Origin: Ascidia mentula
Lineage: Eukaryota; Chordata; Ascidiacea; Phlebobranchia; Ascidiidae
NCBI GenBank assembly: GCA_947561715.1
Contig: OX387203.1
Span: 14,942,001 to 15,006,000 of the forward strand
Length of the DNA: 64,000 nt
Direction of reading: 5' to 3'
Position 1 is the stretch's first letter, and each line of letters begins with the position of its first letter. The notes under the pieces are model-generated. The model had not been told where the DNA came from, did no database searches, and saw only the letters and a program-made list of their open reading frames with translations. Shown here piece by piece: positions 21,873 through 33,005 of this stretch. The position numbers and the translations under genes were made by a program.

Positions 21873-24666
21873 TCAGTAATGTTGGCAATATTTGTCAAGC
21901 ACTCGGAAAGATCGAACGTCGCTCATAAACTGTTCATCAGTTGGTCTCAGTCGCATTTTGAGGTAAAGCCAACGAACATAGCTTGACACCCTCGTGTAAA
22001 TCCCAGGTTTGTTTACGTTTCCACAACCGATGCCCCAACTTGTGATACCCCAGATAGTGTGACGTGCCGTGTTGGGGTCTAAACATGCCAAAGGACCGCC
22101 ACTGTCACCCCGACACGTGTCAGTGCCATCTTTCTGGAATACAAAAGTGCCAACAGTTAAAAAAAATGCGATTTCCAAGTTACAATTTTTTTTACAGTTG
22201 CCCTAAGTGTTTATATTACACGTGCAAGCCATGATAACCGAAAATGTACGTTTGGTTCAATTGCTGAACAAACAACACGAAAAATACACAAGTGCTTCTG
22301 GCAAAAAAAACTACCTGCAAATGCAAAGGTTAAAACAGACATCGAACAATCGCAACAACAACAAAAATTACAAAATGTTGCATTCCAAACTAAACAGGAA
22401 AGCAAGAGGTGTTTGATAGATTAACTTTAAAAGGCAGCATGGGTATTGAAAATTGTTGTTCTCACCGCAGCGCACATCATGGAGTGCTTAAGGTAGTCAA
22501 CACCGAGCAGTCGGCTGCAATTCTCATTTGGAAATATGCTCACTGGCGCCTGCTGGAGGCAGGGTGGATAATCCATGGGGTTAACTGCCGAACAACAAGC
22601 ATGTTGTGATGTGATTCTTAAAGGTTGTGGTTGGCAATACTTCTGCAAGTTTCGTCAACACCGCATCACAGTGTTCGTTGTTGTAACTGACAAATGTTAT
22701 ATATGCTGACCGTAGATTGAATGCGCTGTACTATGAAATTGTACCCACAGAATACAGAGGTTAATTCATAGCGCGTAGGTGTTAGAGATGCTTCCATATC
22801 GGTTTGTGGAAAGATTTGGGAAAAGGAACTTGGAGTTTTTCAAAAACCCTTGTCTAGGTGCAAAATACTGAAGTGAATAACCTTGAATTAGAAGCCAAAA
22901 CCTAGATTGTTAAACATACATTTCAAACACAACATGTTTTTTTATCATCAGTGCTGTACTACACGATTATAAGCTGTATCGAATGCATCACCTACATTGG
23001 CTGGCAGGCGGATGGAAAGTCAATTTTGAAACGTGTTTTAAAAAAAGTCCAGCATTCCAGTTTTTACCGTTTTATTCAAAAACCTTATCTAATGACGTAA
23101 CTGTCGATAAACATCTGATAAAGCGACTCATGCTCAGAAAAACATAAAAAACTTACAGTGTCTGGGACCATGCGCCCCCCACCCAGATATTCCACATCGA
23201 GATTGTGACGAAAACTTGGTTTTGTCCGAGAGGCAAACATGCTGGTCGCACAAATCGACTGCAGCCATAGAAATAAGTTTAAAATGAAACACTGATATCT
23301 CCACGTAATATTTAATAACTCCTAGCTTCGGGCGTATTACGTTTACGTTGTGTAAAAACCAAGGCAATGCATTCTAATTTAGAATGTACCAGGACCCTTG
23401 TGAATTTATCTTACTTGAATGAAACGCATTGTCTCAATTTAATCAACGCCAAGTCGTTGGTTGGACTCGAATGATACGAGTAGTAAGGATGTCTGTAAAC
23501 CTCTTCAATATCTAGGTCATGTGAATCCTCTACGCCCTCTGATTGGCTGAATTGGAGTCCGTCACGGTTGTAGTAATCGCCCACCCGAACGATCGTCTCA
23601 TTGGTGAACCTGTAACCATGGAAATGGTTCCCATGGTAAATTGTTTTAACTCTATGGCACTCCATATCAACAATGAAATTTTTTAAGACCTTATTTCGTG
23701 ATATCCTTATGTACAAAATGAACTTGATAGCTGAAAGCATTATCGTTCGTAGGAGTCCTGTGGACCCCAAGTGGAAAACCTTGTCGTAGGAAATCAAACT
23801 TAAAATCGACACCAAATTCTCACAACGCGCACCGAAATGCAAACTTTTTGCGAGCCTGAATCTGTCTGGAACTTTGTGCTAATTTATTCCATCATGAAAG
23901 AACTTCGGAAATTACTCACGATTTCGAACGGGATTCGACACAATGCGGCTGTGAGGACGTAACATCTGTTGATGAGAGTTCCTCCGCAAGAGTGAGGGGT
24001 GCGGCCTCTTAATGGATACTTCTTACGTATGGAAACCTGTTAGAATGACAAAAATACCTCGTACACTTGATGTAAAAATGAAGATTAAGCTTATAGTGGT
24101 TCTTAACCGGTGAAAAATTCACTAGTAGGGGGAAATTATGGGTTTGTGGGTTATTAGTCGGCACCGAAATATACAAAAGTAGTTACAAGAGAAATATTAT
24201 GATCTGTATTTACTGTGTGTCGTGTGGTTTTTGGCAATTGGTCATGCCATGCGGCCGAAAAAGTAAAAAAAGGATAACAGATATAGCAAAAAAACAATCA
24301 TTAAATTCTACATTTAAAAATTTGGATACTGGTGGGAAAAAGGGATCCCGATTAAATTTAAGCTGGGAAATGAGATGAAAAATGGTTAAGAACCAGCACT
24401 GTTACAGACACACGTGTACATGGAAGTAAGCTTTTATGAAAGCTGGCATCTGACTGACAGCGAATATAAGGCATGGGTTTTAAAATGAGCTCTCCTATAA
24501 TTGTACGTTTCTACATAACTTTGCAAATCTCCCATAAAATCATTTACCTGCAACGGCTGACTCCCGGGGTTGGCGTTGACCCCTTCCACTATTCTCAATC
24601 CGTCTTTGACCTCAGGACAGAAAGCCGGAACAGGAATGTCGGTGGTGGCTCCTTGCAGTTTGCTAC
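21873..24666 (-). pseudogene. Trypsin-like serine protease P2, unit 2 (two frameshifts)
   Basis: Six exons align one to one with the intact copy in unit 3: 24548-24666, 23920-24036, 23415-23609, 23157-23258, 22466-22584 and 21873-22133. The activation site is R|IVEG and the Ser exon reads [13 protein letters not shown]. Exon 2 is 117 nt instead of 119: a 2-bp deletion at about 23945 turns TAAHCVE into TAALCRI, removing the catalytic His and shifting the frame. Exon 4 is 102 nt instead of 101: an extra T at about 23211 shifts the frame in the LGQNQF segment. An ASGSQPWQ-type Trp in exon 1 is Leu here. It is a recent pseudogene or, less likely, a poorly sequenced copy. Confidence 0.8.
24094..24401. 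mobile_element. hAT-like MITE in P2 intron, unit 2
   Basis: Ends TAGTGGTTCTTAACCGGTG and AATGGTTAAGAACCAGCACTG are imperfect inverted repeats. The target duplication is not clear. The orthologous insertion is at 52325-52632 in unit 3, at the same place in the intron. Confidence 0.6.
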
Positions 24667-25599
24667 CTGGGAATATACGAACAAAATATACTGGCTGTTG
24701 ATAAGACGTTGAATAAAGTTGACAACACAAATGACACGTTTGACCGAGTTGTGCATCCCAGTAATAAATTGTGGAAAACTTCGTACAGCTAACCTAAATC
24801 TTGGTCAGTTAAAAGCCGAAAATGTTCCGTCCTTTGCGAGTTGTAAACAGCAATGTGGTTGGTTTCGCTAATGGAAGGCAATCTTTTCGTAATTCTAAAC
24901 AGCAGAGAGCAACTACATGAAAATCATTTAAAATCTCAAACTTTTTCCGAAAAGAGTTAACATTGTTGAATATTCAGCAATTATAGTATTAGAAGTATTG
25001 AATATAAATTGTCTTTACACATCACAAAGCCAGTTATCTTTTGGTAGAAAGCATTATCCATTCTTTTCTAGTTACAAATGCATTACTTTTTCGACCCAAC
25101 ATTTAAGCATAGGCAATACATATATATATTTTTCACTATATTGTATACAATAACAAACTAATGTTAGCTTACGGTAAGACGTAGGTAAGAGCTCCATGAT
25201 GGATATGGTGTGAATACGAATAATGATTTAAAACTTAGTCCCTCTGCTTAATCTTGCCCTGCCCAGACGACAAAAGGGCCTTGCACTCCATTCATTTCCA
25301 GTTGGTCCGTTCTTGATGATTAGCTGTGTGGTACATACAAAGCGAAACCATTACAACCAGCAAGTTTATTCCATTCAATGTTTTACAGTATGATAGTTTG
25401 TATTATCAAAATCTCCTGATAGCAATATACCCAACAGAAACACATTCTACTTGAATAAGCTATACTGATCATGTTTAGAAGCATAGGCGATACATATACA
25501 TATGAATATATCAATTGAAAAGCTTGTGAAATACCAACTCCGGATTTATTACAGAACTTGCTACAGTAAGTTGAAAGTTCGTTCAATTTATTGTAACCT

Positions 25600-25990
25600 A
25601 TTCCACCGACCAATGGCATAATAAATTTAGAATGGCTTGACAGCGCCGTCTAGCGGATGAACCAAAAGAAGGCACTAAAACATACGAACTTTTAATTCTT
25701 GCTGATTCTTTTTGAAAATGGTTTGTTCATACCAAAATAATGTTTTTGAGAAGTACATTGTTAGTTATCTAGCGGAAATTTAAATTCCCAAGGTTCATTA
25801 GAAACTTTTCCAGCGACCAACGGTATATTTAATTTAAAATTGCTTGGCAGCGCCGTCTAGCGGATGAATTGCCCGATAGCACTAAATGAACTTTATGTTC
25901 TTGTAAATTCTTTTCAAAATGGTTTCTTTATGTCAAAAATATTGATTTTGTGAAGTACATTGTTAGTTATCTGACTTAATCTTGCATGCC
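25600..25990. repeat. Local tandem duplication of about 200 bp, unit 3
   Basis: Two diverged copies of a segment containing GACAGCGCCGTCTAGCGGAT and ending TACATTGTTAGTTATCT follow each other. Units 1 and 4 have one copy each at this place. No coding content is seen. Confidence 0.5.
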
Positions 25991-26205
25991 TCGTGTTGTG
26001 ACACAAGTGACCTGCAGTAACCCCGACGGACTGTACCGTTACAGAGGTGGTTTCAGTTTCTTCTCACTAAAAGATATGCTGGGGTGATAGTTTGCTTATC
26101 AAGCTATTAACGGTCGTTATATTGCTGCTTTTCTATGTCGCGTGATTAATTTACTAGTGTAATAACACGAGGCATGCAAGATTAAGTCAGATAACTAACG
26201 TGATT
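25965..26205. repeat. Inverted repeat around GTTAGTTATCTGACTTAATC
   Basis: TTAGTTATCTGACTTAATCT with GCATGCCTCGTG at about 25965-26000 recurs as its reverse complement at about 26155-26203. The right arm is shortened in unit 2 and absent from units 1 and 4 at this point, so this is a small palindromic repeat rather than a gene feature. Confidence 0.5.
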
Positions 26206-26335
26206 AATTTACAAAACTATTGAACAATAGCGTATACCGCCACTGAACCGCAACTCACATCTAGGTTTGAGGCAAGGAAAATGTTTAAACCCCTCCGGAC
26301 TCGTGCAAGCAAAGGAAACTTTCGGCACAGGAAAT

Positions 26336-26392
26336 GCGTGCAGAGCATAATGGATTAGCGATCCATCGTCTTAACCACTAGGCCACCTCGTC
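26336..26392 (-). pseudogene. tRNA-Ser(GCT)-derived fragment, unit 3
   Basis: Paralogue with acceptor 5' strand GACGAGG and A-box TGGCCTAGTGG. The anticodon arm is intact (GCT), and the sequence leaves tRNA similarity after the variable arm. Confidence 0.6.
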
Positions 26393-27065
26393 GTCCAAAA
26401 CCTGTTGTTAAATGAAATATTTATGTGAGATTTGTTTGGAAAAAATATTGTCTTGTAAAAACTACTTTAGTTTGGTTTGATATTGTCGTATACGATAAAT
26501 TGCACTTACATAAACTTGATAGATGGTTTGCCACATCCTTTGATAGTTCAGTTGGTGCGGCGGTAGAGTTTATCACAAATACATCTGAAGTACATGGCAT
26601 TTTAGGTAAAAGTACGTTTGAAAAAGAATGCATTAAACTAACTGGTTTTGCAAGATTTCTTTCTTCCTGAGTATTACAAATGCCTTCACTATCTTTAGTA
26701 AATGGAAAGCATGAAAACTTTTCCATTCAAGGTTAGCAATTGTTACAGGTGTAAACAAATTTTTTGTGCTGTTTTGGTAAACTTTGCCCATCTTCAAAAA
26801 AGTACAGTACATAACAAATGCGCTGCGTTCAGGTCGCAGTACTTTAGACAACTTGGCCATCCTGTCTGTGCACTGTACTTTGTTATATTATTTACAAATG
26901 TTCAGAAGTAGTTTTTAGGGCGCAATTACAAACCTTGTAAACGATGATTTGTTTAAAATTATTTCATCCTGGTCAATTAAATGCCTTGTTGGTTTTTGAA
27001 ACTATAAAACTGTCAAAATCACAACAAAAAATTTAAAAAAAACACACAAACCGGCGCAGTCTCAA

Positions 27066-27219
27066 TCAATAATGTTGGTAATATTTACCAAGAATCCGAT
27101 AAGATCGAACAAAGCTTGACACCCTCGTGTAAATCCCAGGTTTGTTTACATTTCCACAACCGATGCCCCAACTTGTGATATCCCAGATTGTGTGATGGTT
27201 TATGTCATGCGCTGTCGTT
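27066..27219 (-). pseudogene. Trypsin-like protease pseudogene P1, unit 3 (last exon only)
   Basis: Only the exon-6 relic remains, with the [19 protein letters not shown]-like segment. The GDSGGP segment is missing, and exons 5 to 2 are deleted: sequence corresponding to about 3300 in unit 1 follows near 27295. Confidence 0.7.
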
Positions 27220-28563
27220 CTGAAAAACAAAATTGGAAATTGTTTGTGGTAATATGTTTAGATGAACAAGAATGACTCGATTTAACCATAACTTGTGTTT
27301 CTTCGGTTTGACGTTGTAACACTTAAATCATTTTAACCTGTTGTCATTTTTGACAAACAAGTTGCAGATTTTAACAACTTTTTGTTAGTTTTTAAACTGG
27401 GTTAAAATATAATCAATCATATTATTCATCAATACTTCATTATTTTGTAACAATTAAATAACAATGACTTATATCAATGGTGGGGAAGGTCAACTATAAA
27501 AACAACATAACCCGTCTCACACAATTTATGAAATAGCATTTATGCAAAAGTTTTTGTGTTGATTAAAAGCAATACTGCTTACCGTATGTTTGTCATCTTT
27601 CATTGTCATTTTCTGTTAAGAGTAAGATTGCATTCTATCGGAGTGTGTTTAACTTCTAATACTACAATTTGGGTGTTTTTTACCCAGGATTGCAGAGAAG
27701 TATTGGTGTTTACAACAACTAAATTATTTCCAGTCGTTATTTTCCAATCCTCAGGTTGGCATCGCTATGACTCTGCAAAAACAACACTGGTATTTAATGA
27801 CTTTGCAATTAAAAGCACCAATGTTTGTAAATGAGTTTTAGATAAAGACGTTTTTCTTTATGGTTCTTTTGCTTTTGTCAATAAATTCGACAAACAACAA
27901 CTACAGTCAGACCTTTTTAATCTAAACTGCTTCGTTTCATCTAATATGTTTTAGTCTGCATAAAGAGCCATCCAGCACATACTTTTATTAAATTCCACTT
28001 AACATATGTAGAGGTCAACATAAAATCAAAAATGTGTTTGCTCTTTCTTTATTAACAAAGTCGTTCTAACCTTTTTTGCACCAACTACAAGGATTTAATG
28101 TAGGGCAGGCAAGTTGTTGGTGACCTTGTGAAAATTAGAGGTCATGACATTCTTTTTTTGTGTGTTTGTTTTGACCACACAGGGATTTGAATATTCTTGA
28201 TGTTGCCTTGGTGATGTTTTATTCTTCAGTGCAACCTGGTGGATAAATGTAAAATGAAAGGTTTTGGGACCACTGTCGACCCGCAACTAGAGTACCACTG
28301 AAACTTGGCAAATCTCAAACAAATGCATAATTATGATAGCCAAACATAACATGGTTTTAATGTAATAAAACTAAAAAAATAGTTGTCTAATAATGCTACA
28401 AGAAATTACTGTTGTAAAGTTTATGCAACAAAATAATGTTATATAGGCATAGTTACACACACTTGTGATAATATAGCAATATCAATACCAAGGAAAAAGT
28501 ATCACATAAGTTTTCTGTATTTCTTTCATTGAAATTTACGTACAACAAAGTTAAATACCGCTT

Positions 28564-28854
28564 GTGGGGCAACCCAACTTTTTTGAATGCGACCTCTTGT
28601 TCAGATCAAAATTTCCTGGGATTCGTTGTGTTGGTCAATTATCTAATTCAGTGACTCTAGACCTCTTTGTCCTGGCATACAAAGTAGTCAGAAAAGCCAT
28701 TGACCCCTTTGATGTTTTGATAAATCTGTTCCTGCCAAGATTAAAGTATGGGGTAAAAGTCACAATGTGTTTTCCATATAACCAGGTTGTTACTTGCTTC
28801 TACTGTTTTTCATATATCCATGCTCATATTGTAAACTGCACATACATTTTTTGA
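28564..28854 (+). pseudogene. Unidentified plus-strand exon copy, unit 3
   Basis: Open for 96 codons, with FPGIRCVGQLSNSVTLDLFV and LINLFLPRLKYGVKVTM. It is the counterpart of 11194-11335. The splice donor present in unit 2 (AA|GTAAGA) reads AAGTATGG here, so the frame runs on. The product is not recognised. Confidence 0.3.
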
Positions 28855-28926
28855 AAAATAGGGGTTTATAAATCACTTAGAGTGAGTATTTAGAGGTTGT
28901 GGCAGACTCCCTGACAACGCTCTATG

Positions 28927-29213
28927 GAGGGGGTCGGCAACCCCTGGCACATTAAGTTAATATTCATGGCATGCCAAGTGATTTAGAAGTTCATACTTCA
29001 GTACTTTTACATGCGTTCGGGATTGGCTTGCGTTGCAAAGATACATAAAAAAAGATAAATGTCGAAGAATTGCACAAATTTACACAATAAAATTTATATA
29101 ATGATATAAGTAATGAGGCGGTGGCAACACAGTGGTAACAAGGTACATTCTCTGGTTTGCACATACATAATTTATAAACACACATGTAATGTTTAAAACG
29201 TTGCTGACCCCTG
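28927..29213. mobile_element. hAT-like MITE, unit 3
   Basis: The left end GGGGTCGGCAACCCCTGGCAC and right end AACGTTGCTGACCCCTG are the inverted termini of a common hAT MITE type. It is non-coding. Related truncated copies are at about 5500-5795, 11474-11595 and 57424-57520. Confidence 0.65.
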
Positions 29214-29289
29214 CTGCCCTGACACTGGTAAAGAACCACTGGTATAAGTTTAAAATTCCCCCCAAAAAATTAACTATCTTTTCCAGAAA

Positions 29290-29600
29290 ATTTCACAAGC
29301 CCTGCATATATATATATAATTTACTGTGACATGAAGCCCGACGGCAGCACTGGTTTTAACTTTTACATGGACATAGTGTTTCACCTTGATTGTCTTCAGA
29401 GGTTTGCATCCAGTGTTTGTGAAAATCTTCTACTGGTTGTTTGGCGGGAAAAATTGTCACGAGCCAACATCAAGCTGCACTGATGAGACCTAACAGATCA
29501 TAACATTGGCCCCGTCGTCCAGTCTGCAACTCACTTAATATGATTTCTGTTGAAAAAATTTATACAATAATTTAGTTTGGGGTCAGCATGATGACTAGGA
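29290..29600 (+). repeat. Hammerhead-bearing element, unit 3
   Basis: Degenerate type I hammerhead at 29472-29532: AAGCTGCA, CTGATGA, GACC/GATC stem II, ATAAC in place of GAAAC, GTC ending at 29524, and return strand TGCAACTC. Same element as in the other units, after a short (TA)n tract. Confidence 0.6.
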
Positions 29601-30273
29601 CTTCTTTTAGTGACAATTCATTGCATGGATTAGTGATGTTTTTCGGAGCCATTAAGATTGTTCTCATTATTTTTTTATTCGGATTTTGAACAAAATTTAC
29701 TCTAGGATTTTTTTATCTGGATTGACTCGAGGATTCATTTTAAAATAAACCCAGCAACCAACATTAACACAGCGCACAACTAAATTGCAAGTAAGTATTT
29801 GTGTACAACAGACCAATACAAGACATACACTTACTTCATTAACCAACATATTCTCTTGTAACTTGATTCATGGGCGTTGTCAGTTTGTGGGAGTTTCACT
29901 CTTCATTGGCAATGAGATTTCGTACATTTAAAACCAATTCATTCAAAAATCAGATATTTTGGGGACAGTTGAGGTTTTAGTTTTATTCCAGGACCAAGTA
30001 GATCCGTCTGTTACGTTCCTACATGACAACATTCTATTCCACAAACAACACCTGGTATTCTCTTCTGAAAACTGGAATAAAAATGTCGGAAAACTTTCGT
30101 CTCACTTTCTGCTCCAGACATATTTCACTTTATGTATTTCGTAGCAATTTTATTCACAGTAAAAAACATTTATTTTGAACAAATCACAAAAAAAACACAA
30201 ATAATTCTGAAAGTCTCGCGTTTTGTTTCAATCCGGACCACTGGAGTCTACATCGGATGAGAGGAAGGAATAT

Positions 30274-30482
30274 TTACTGATCATCCAAACCCTCAACTTC
30301 CGACTGAAAAAAAATCACAAAACTTTTAATTTCATCAAAATTAACAAAACCATGTTTTAATGCAAATATAAATTAAACTAAATTCTTACCGGGTTTTCCA
30401 GTTTTTTATTCTCTTCTCTCAAGAATGGAATAGATTCGCTGATACGTTTTGATTTCATCAACTGCCTGTTGCAAATTTTCTT
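30274..30482 (-). pseudogene. NLR remnant with NACHT deleted, unit 3
   Basis: The last exon (30274-30303, SEVEGLDDQ and stop) and the 3' part of the LRR exon (30390 to about 30438, ending KKLENP and a donor) are joined directly to the first codons of the NACHT exon (about 30440-30482, EENLQQAVDEIKTY). The joint is inside both exons and out of frame. The rest of the NACHT exon, all linker exons and the first LRR exon are gone. Confidence 0.8.
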
Positions 30483-30750
30483 CTGCAAATTTTAAACAGG
30501 TTTTTCAAATAATAAATCTATGTTACTGTGGTTTCTTGAGAAACAGTGAGCTCTAGCATCTATGTTTGGCTGGTTTATTTTTAGTGCAGCATGCTGCATA
30601 ACCACAACGTAAATTGAGGATAAGCATTTATCAGTAAAATTCTATTGTGATGGTAACGTCTAATGCCACAGAAAAATGATAAAATCCCAAGTACAAAAAC
30701 GGGAAAAATTTTGTCTGCTGTTTAGTTTTTTAGCCATCCGTATTATGTAT

Positions 30751-31753
30751 TGTCGGTTTACCCGTTGTCGGGGTATGTCCCCGCTGGGTGACCGTGGGGT
30801 ACGACTGCGTATCGGCCTCGCACCTTACGGATCCGACTGAGCCTCGTTGGCAACTCGGCCTCGTAGGCAACTTGCCTTCTCTATCTCAAGGTTTACTGTT
30901 GGAGTTAAAGAACTCCTTTACACAAGTCTGTGCGTCTTCTAAATAGTCTAACTCCCGACTAAACACATACATCCACCAAGCTTCAAGCCAGTCCAAAGTT
31001 GTTCATAAATCCATTTATTGATATAATCCAACGAATAAATCCAAGTACAGTACAGTACAATTGGGGCTCCTATACAGTGTACTAAAGCAGAACCAACAGC
31101 CTAGACCCTTACACAGCAACAGTTAAAACACACTGATTTTGAAGGCGCTAGTCGCTCTGCTTATATAGTCTGCGGTTGTTGCGCAACTTGAATGCAACTT
31201 GAAGTTGACCGATTTGGTCGATTACGTCAGTTATTTATATAGCTTAATTAACTAAGTGCCCTAATAGGTTATTTATGTATAGGTAGACTTTGTTTTCAGA
31301 ATAACTAAAAGTAGTTATGTTTATTTTAGCTTTATTTATCATTTGCGAAAGAAGTACTTGTGTTTAAATCAACCTTTATTTATTATTTGCCAAAGAAATG
31401 TCTGTAATTATTTTAACTTGATTTACATAGTTAGTTTGGTTGCCTAAGTTACCTATATGACTTTATTGCCCAAATTACATCGTTTATAACACATCTATAA
31501 TGTGGCTGCTTCTACCGGCTACAATTTTTTCACCTGCCACCAGCTCGGCAGGTTTTTCCTATTAAATTGTCCGGTCAGGAATTGACCTAAACCGGAAATG
31601 AGTTCTTCTTTTTTCCCATGTCGTTTTATTGGACATCACAACTTGGACATGCGTTGAACGCGTGATTACAGTGACTTTGGTTTTAACTCTCGGTCATAAC
31701 ATAGTTATACGCTTTGGGCCTTTTATAGTATATACATGTGTTGTGTGGCGACA
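30751..31753 (-). repeat. LTR, left
   Basis: Starts TGTCGGTTTACCCGTTG and ends GTGTGGCGACA on the + strand. It is preceded by target duplication GTAT. On the coding (minus) strand it is the 3' LTR of the array. Confidence 0.9.
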
Positions 31754-31768
31754 TAATACCCCCCCGCT
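31754..31768 (-). other. Polypurine tract candidate
   Basis: On the minus strand a run of seven G followed by TATTA lies directly before the 3' LTR, the expected place for the plus-strand primer of reverse transcription. The second internal region has the same at 36794-36808. Confidence 0.5.
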
Positions 31769-33005
31769 TGTCTGGTACTTGCGGTCCATATATGAACGCA
31801 AGTTGTTGGTTCTGTTGAAGAGAGCGACGTACAAAGTACACTCACAAATATATTTTATAGTACACCAAAACATATATATATATATTTACACAAATTTCCG
31901 TTGTTCGATTGTAACATATATACATATAACAAAGCAATCACGGGACACAATTGTTTAGACTTGGAGACATTTACAAAGATATAATTGTAGATCTATAGAT
32001 TATTTTAGTACATTATGGAGAGCAACGAGAATACATATACACAAATTTTACATTGATACATAGGCGATAGCTGTTGTTATTAACACAGTAACAAGCGTAT
32101 AATTGATGTTAAGTAAGCGTATGATTATTAATAGTTGCCACTATGTGGACTATATATCTCTTTTATTATTTCGCTTTGTCGCTTTGCGAAACTGTTTATA
32201 GCGTTATTAGGCTTTACACCATTGAAATTGCAAGCAAGGTGTAAGTAGGTGCACGCGCATTCGTTGTTTGTATCGTGAAATGGCTTGAAAAATTGCTTCA
32301 AAATTTTGAACTGTGGAAGAGTGATTACATAGGATACCAACTACTTCCACGTTTATGCGCTTGGTGCCATTAAATATCGGTAAAAGTGAGATATTGGACA
32401 GAAGTGTCCTCATGAACAAGGCTGTAAATGGCTGTAAAATGCCTTGTGTGTTGAAGATAAAAACGCGATTCGCATTCCTCGAGGTAAATACAAATCGCGA
32501 ACTAAAGTGAAGATCTACGTTATTTATTGCAAGAAGACCCATTCCACGTCACCCGACTGGGCCCAAATCAGGTTCAGTGGAACGGAGTCTTGTCGCGAAT
32601 AGATTCCAAACGTAGGGATCTCATGACTTATATTTATTTGAACAGCACAATTGCATTAATATGTCGGCTGCCGCAGTCACTGATCGAGTGACCCCATTCA
32701 GTTATTATAAGGTTTTGTGGGGTTGATCACTGCTGATGTTTACGTGTTGAAGGATGCGCGTCGCATAAGATAGCTGCCTCAGGAATTTATATCCTGATTT
32801 GAGAGATGCAGAAGGAAAGGCGATGCACGTTGCATGAGATTACATTGGCGGAGTGAAATTGTGTTAAGCATTGATTCGGTTCTTATACATATATAAACAC
32901 ATATAACGTTTTGGTGGGTCAAACATAAAAAATGTAACGAATCTATGTAAAAATTGTGCGTCGTTGATTTATCAAAATTCTTGCAGATGCCGGGTGTTGG
33001 AAATT

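Larger units (their letters stand above)
7818..24847. repeat. Tandem array unit 2 (complete)
   Basis: This is the most complete unit at about 17.0 kb. On the + strand it carries a tRNA-Ser-derived fragment, P1 protease remnants, unidentified plus-strand exons, a hammerhead-bearing element, a full NLR gene on the minus strand, a hAT MITE and the P2 protease on the minus strand. It serves as the reference for what is missing or added in the other units. Confidence 0.85.

Noticed and set aside
32207-32542. 111-codon frame downstream of Gag-protease as a possible envelope or polymerase part
   Set aside because: No recognisable motif, signal peptide or membrane segment; probably a chance frame in the 3' part of the element.
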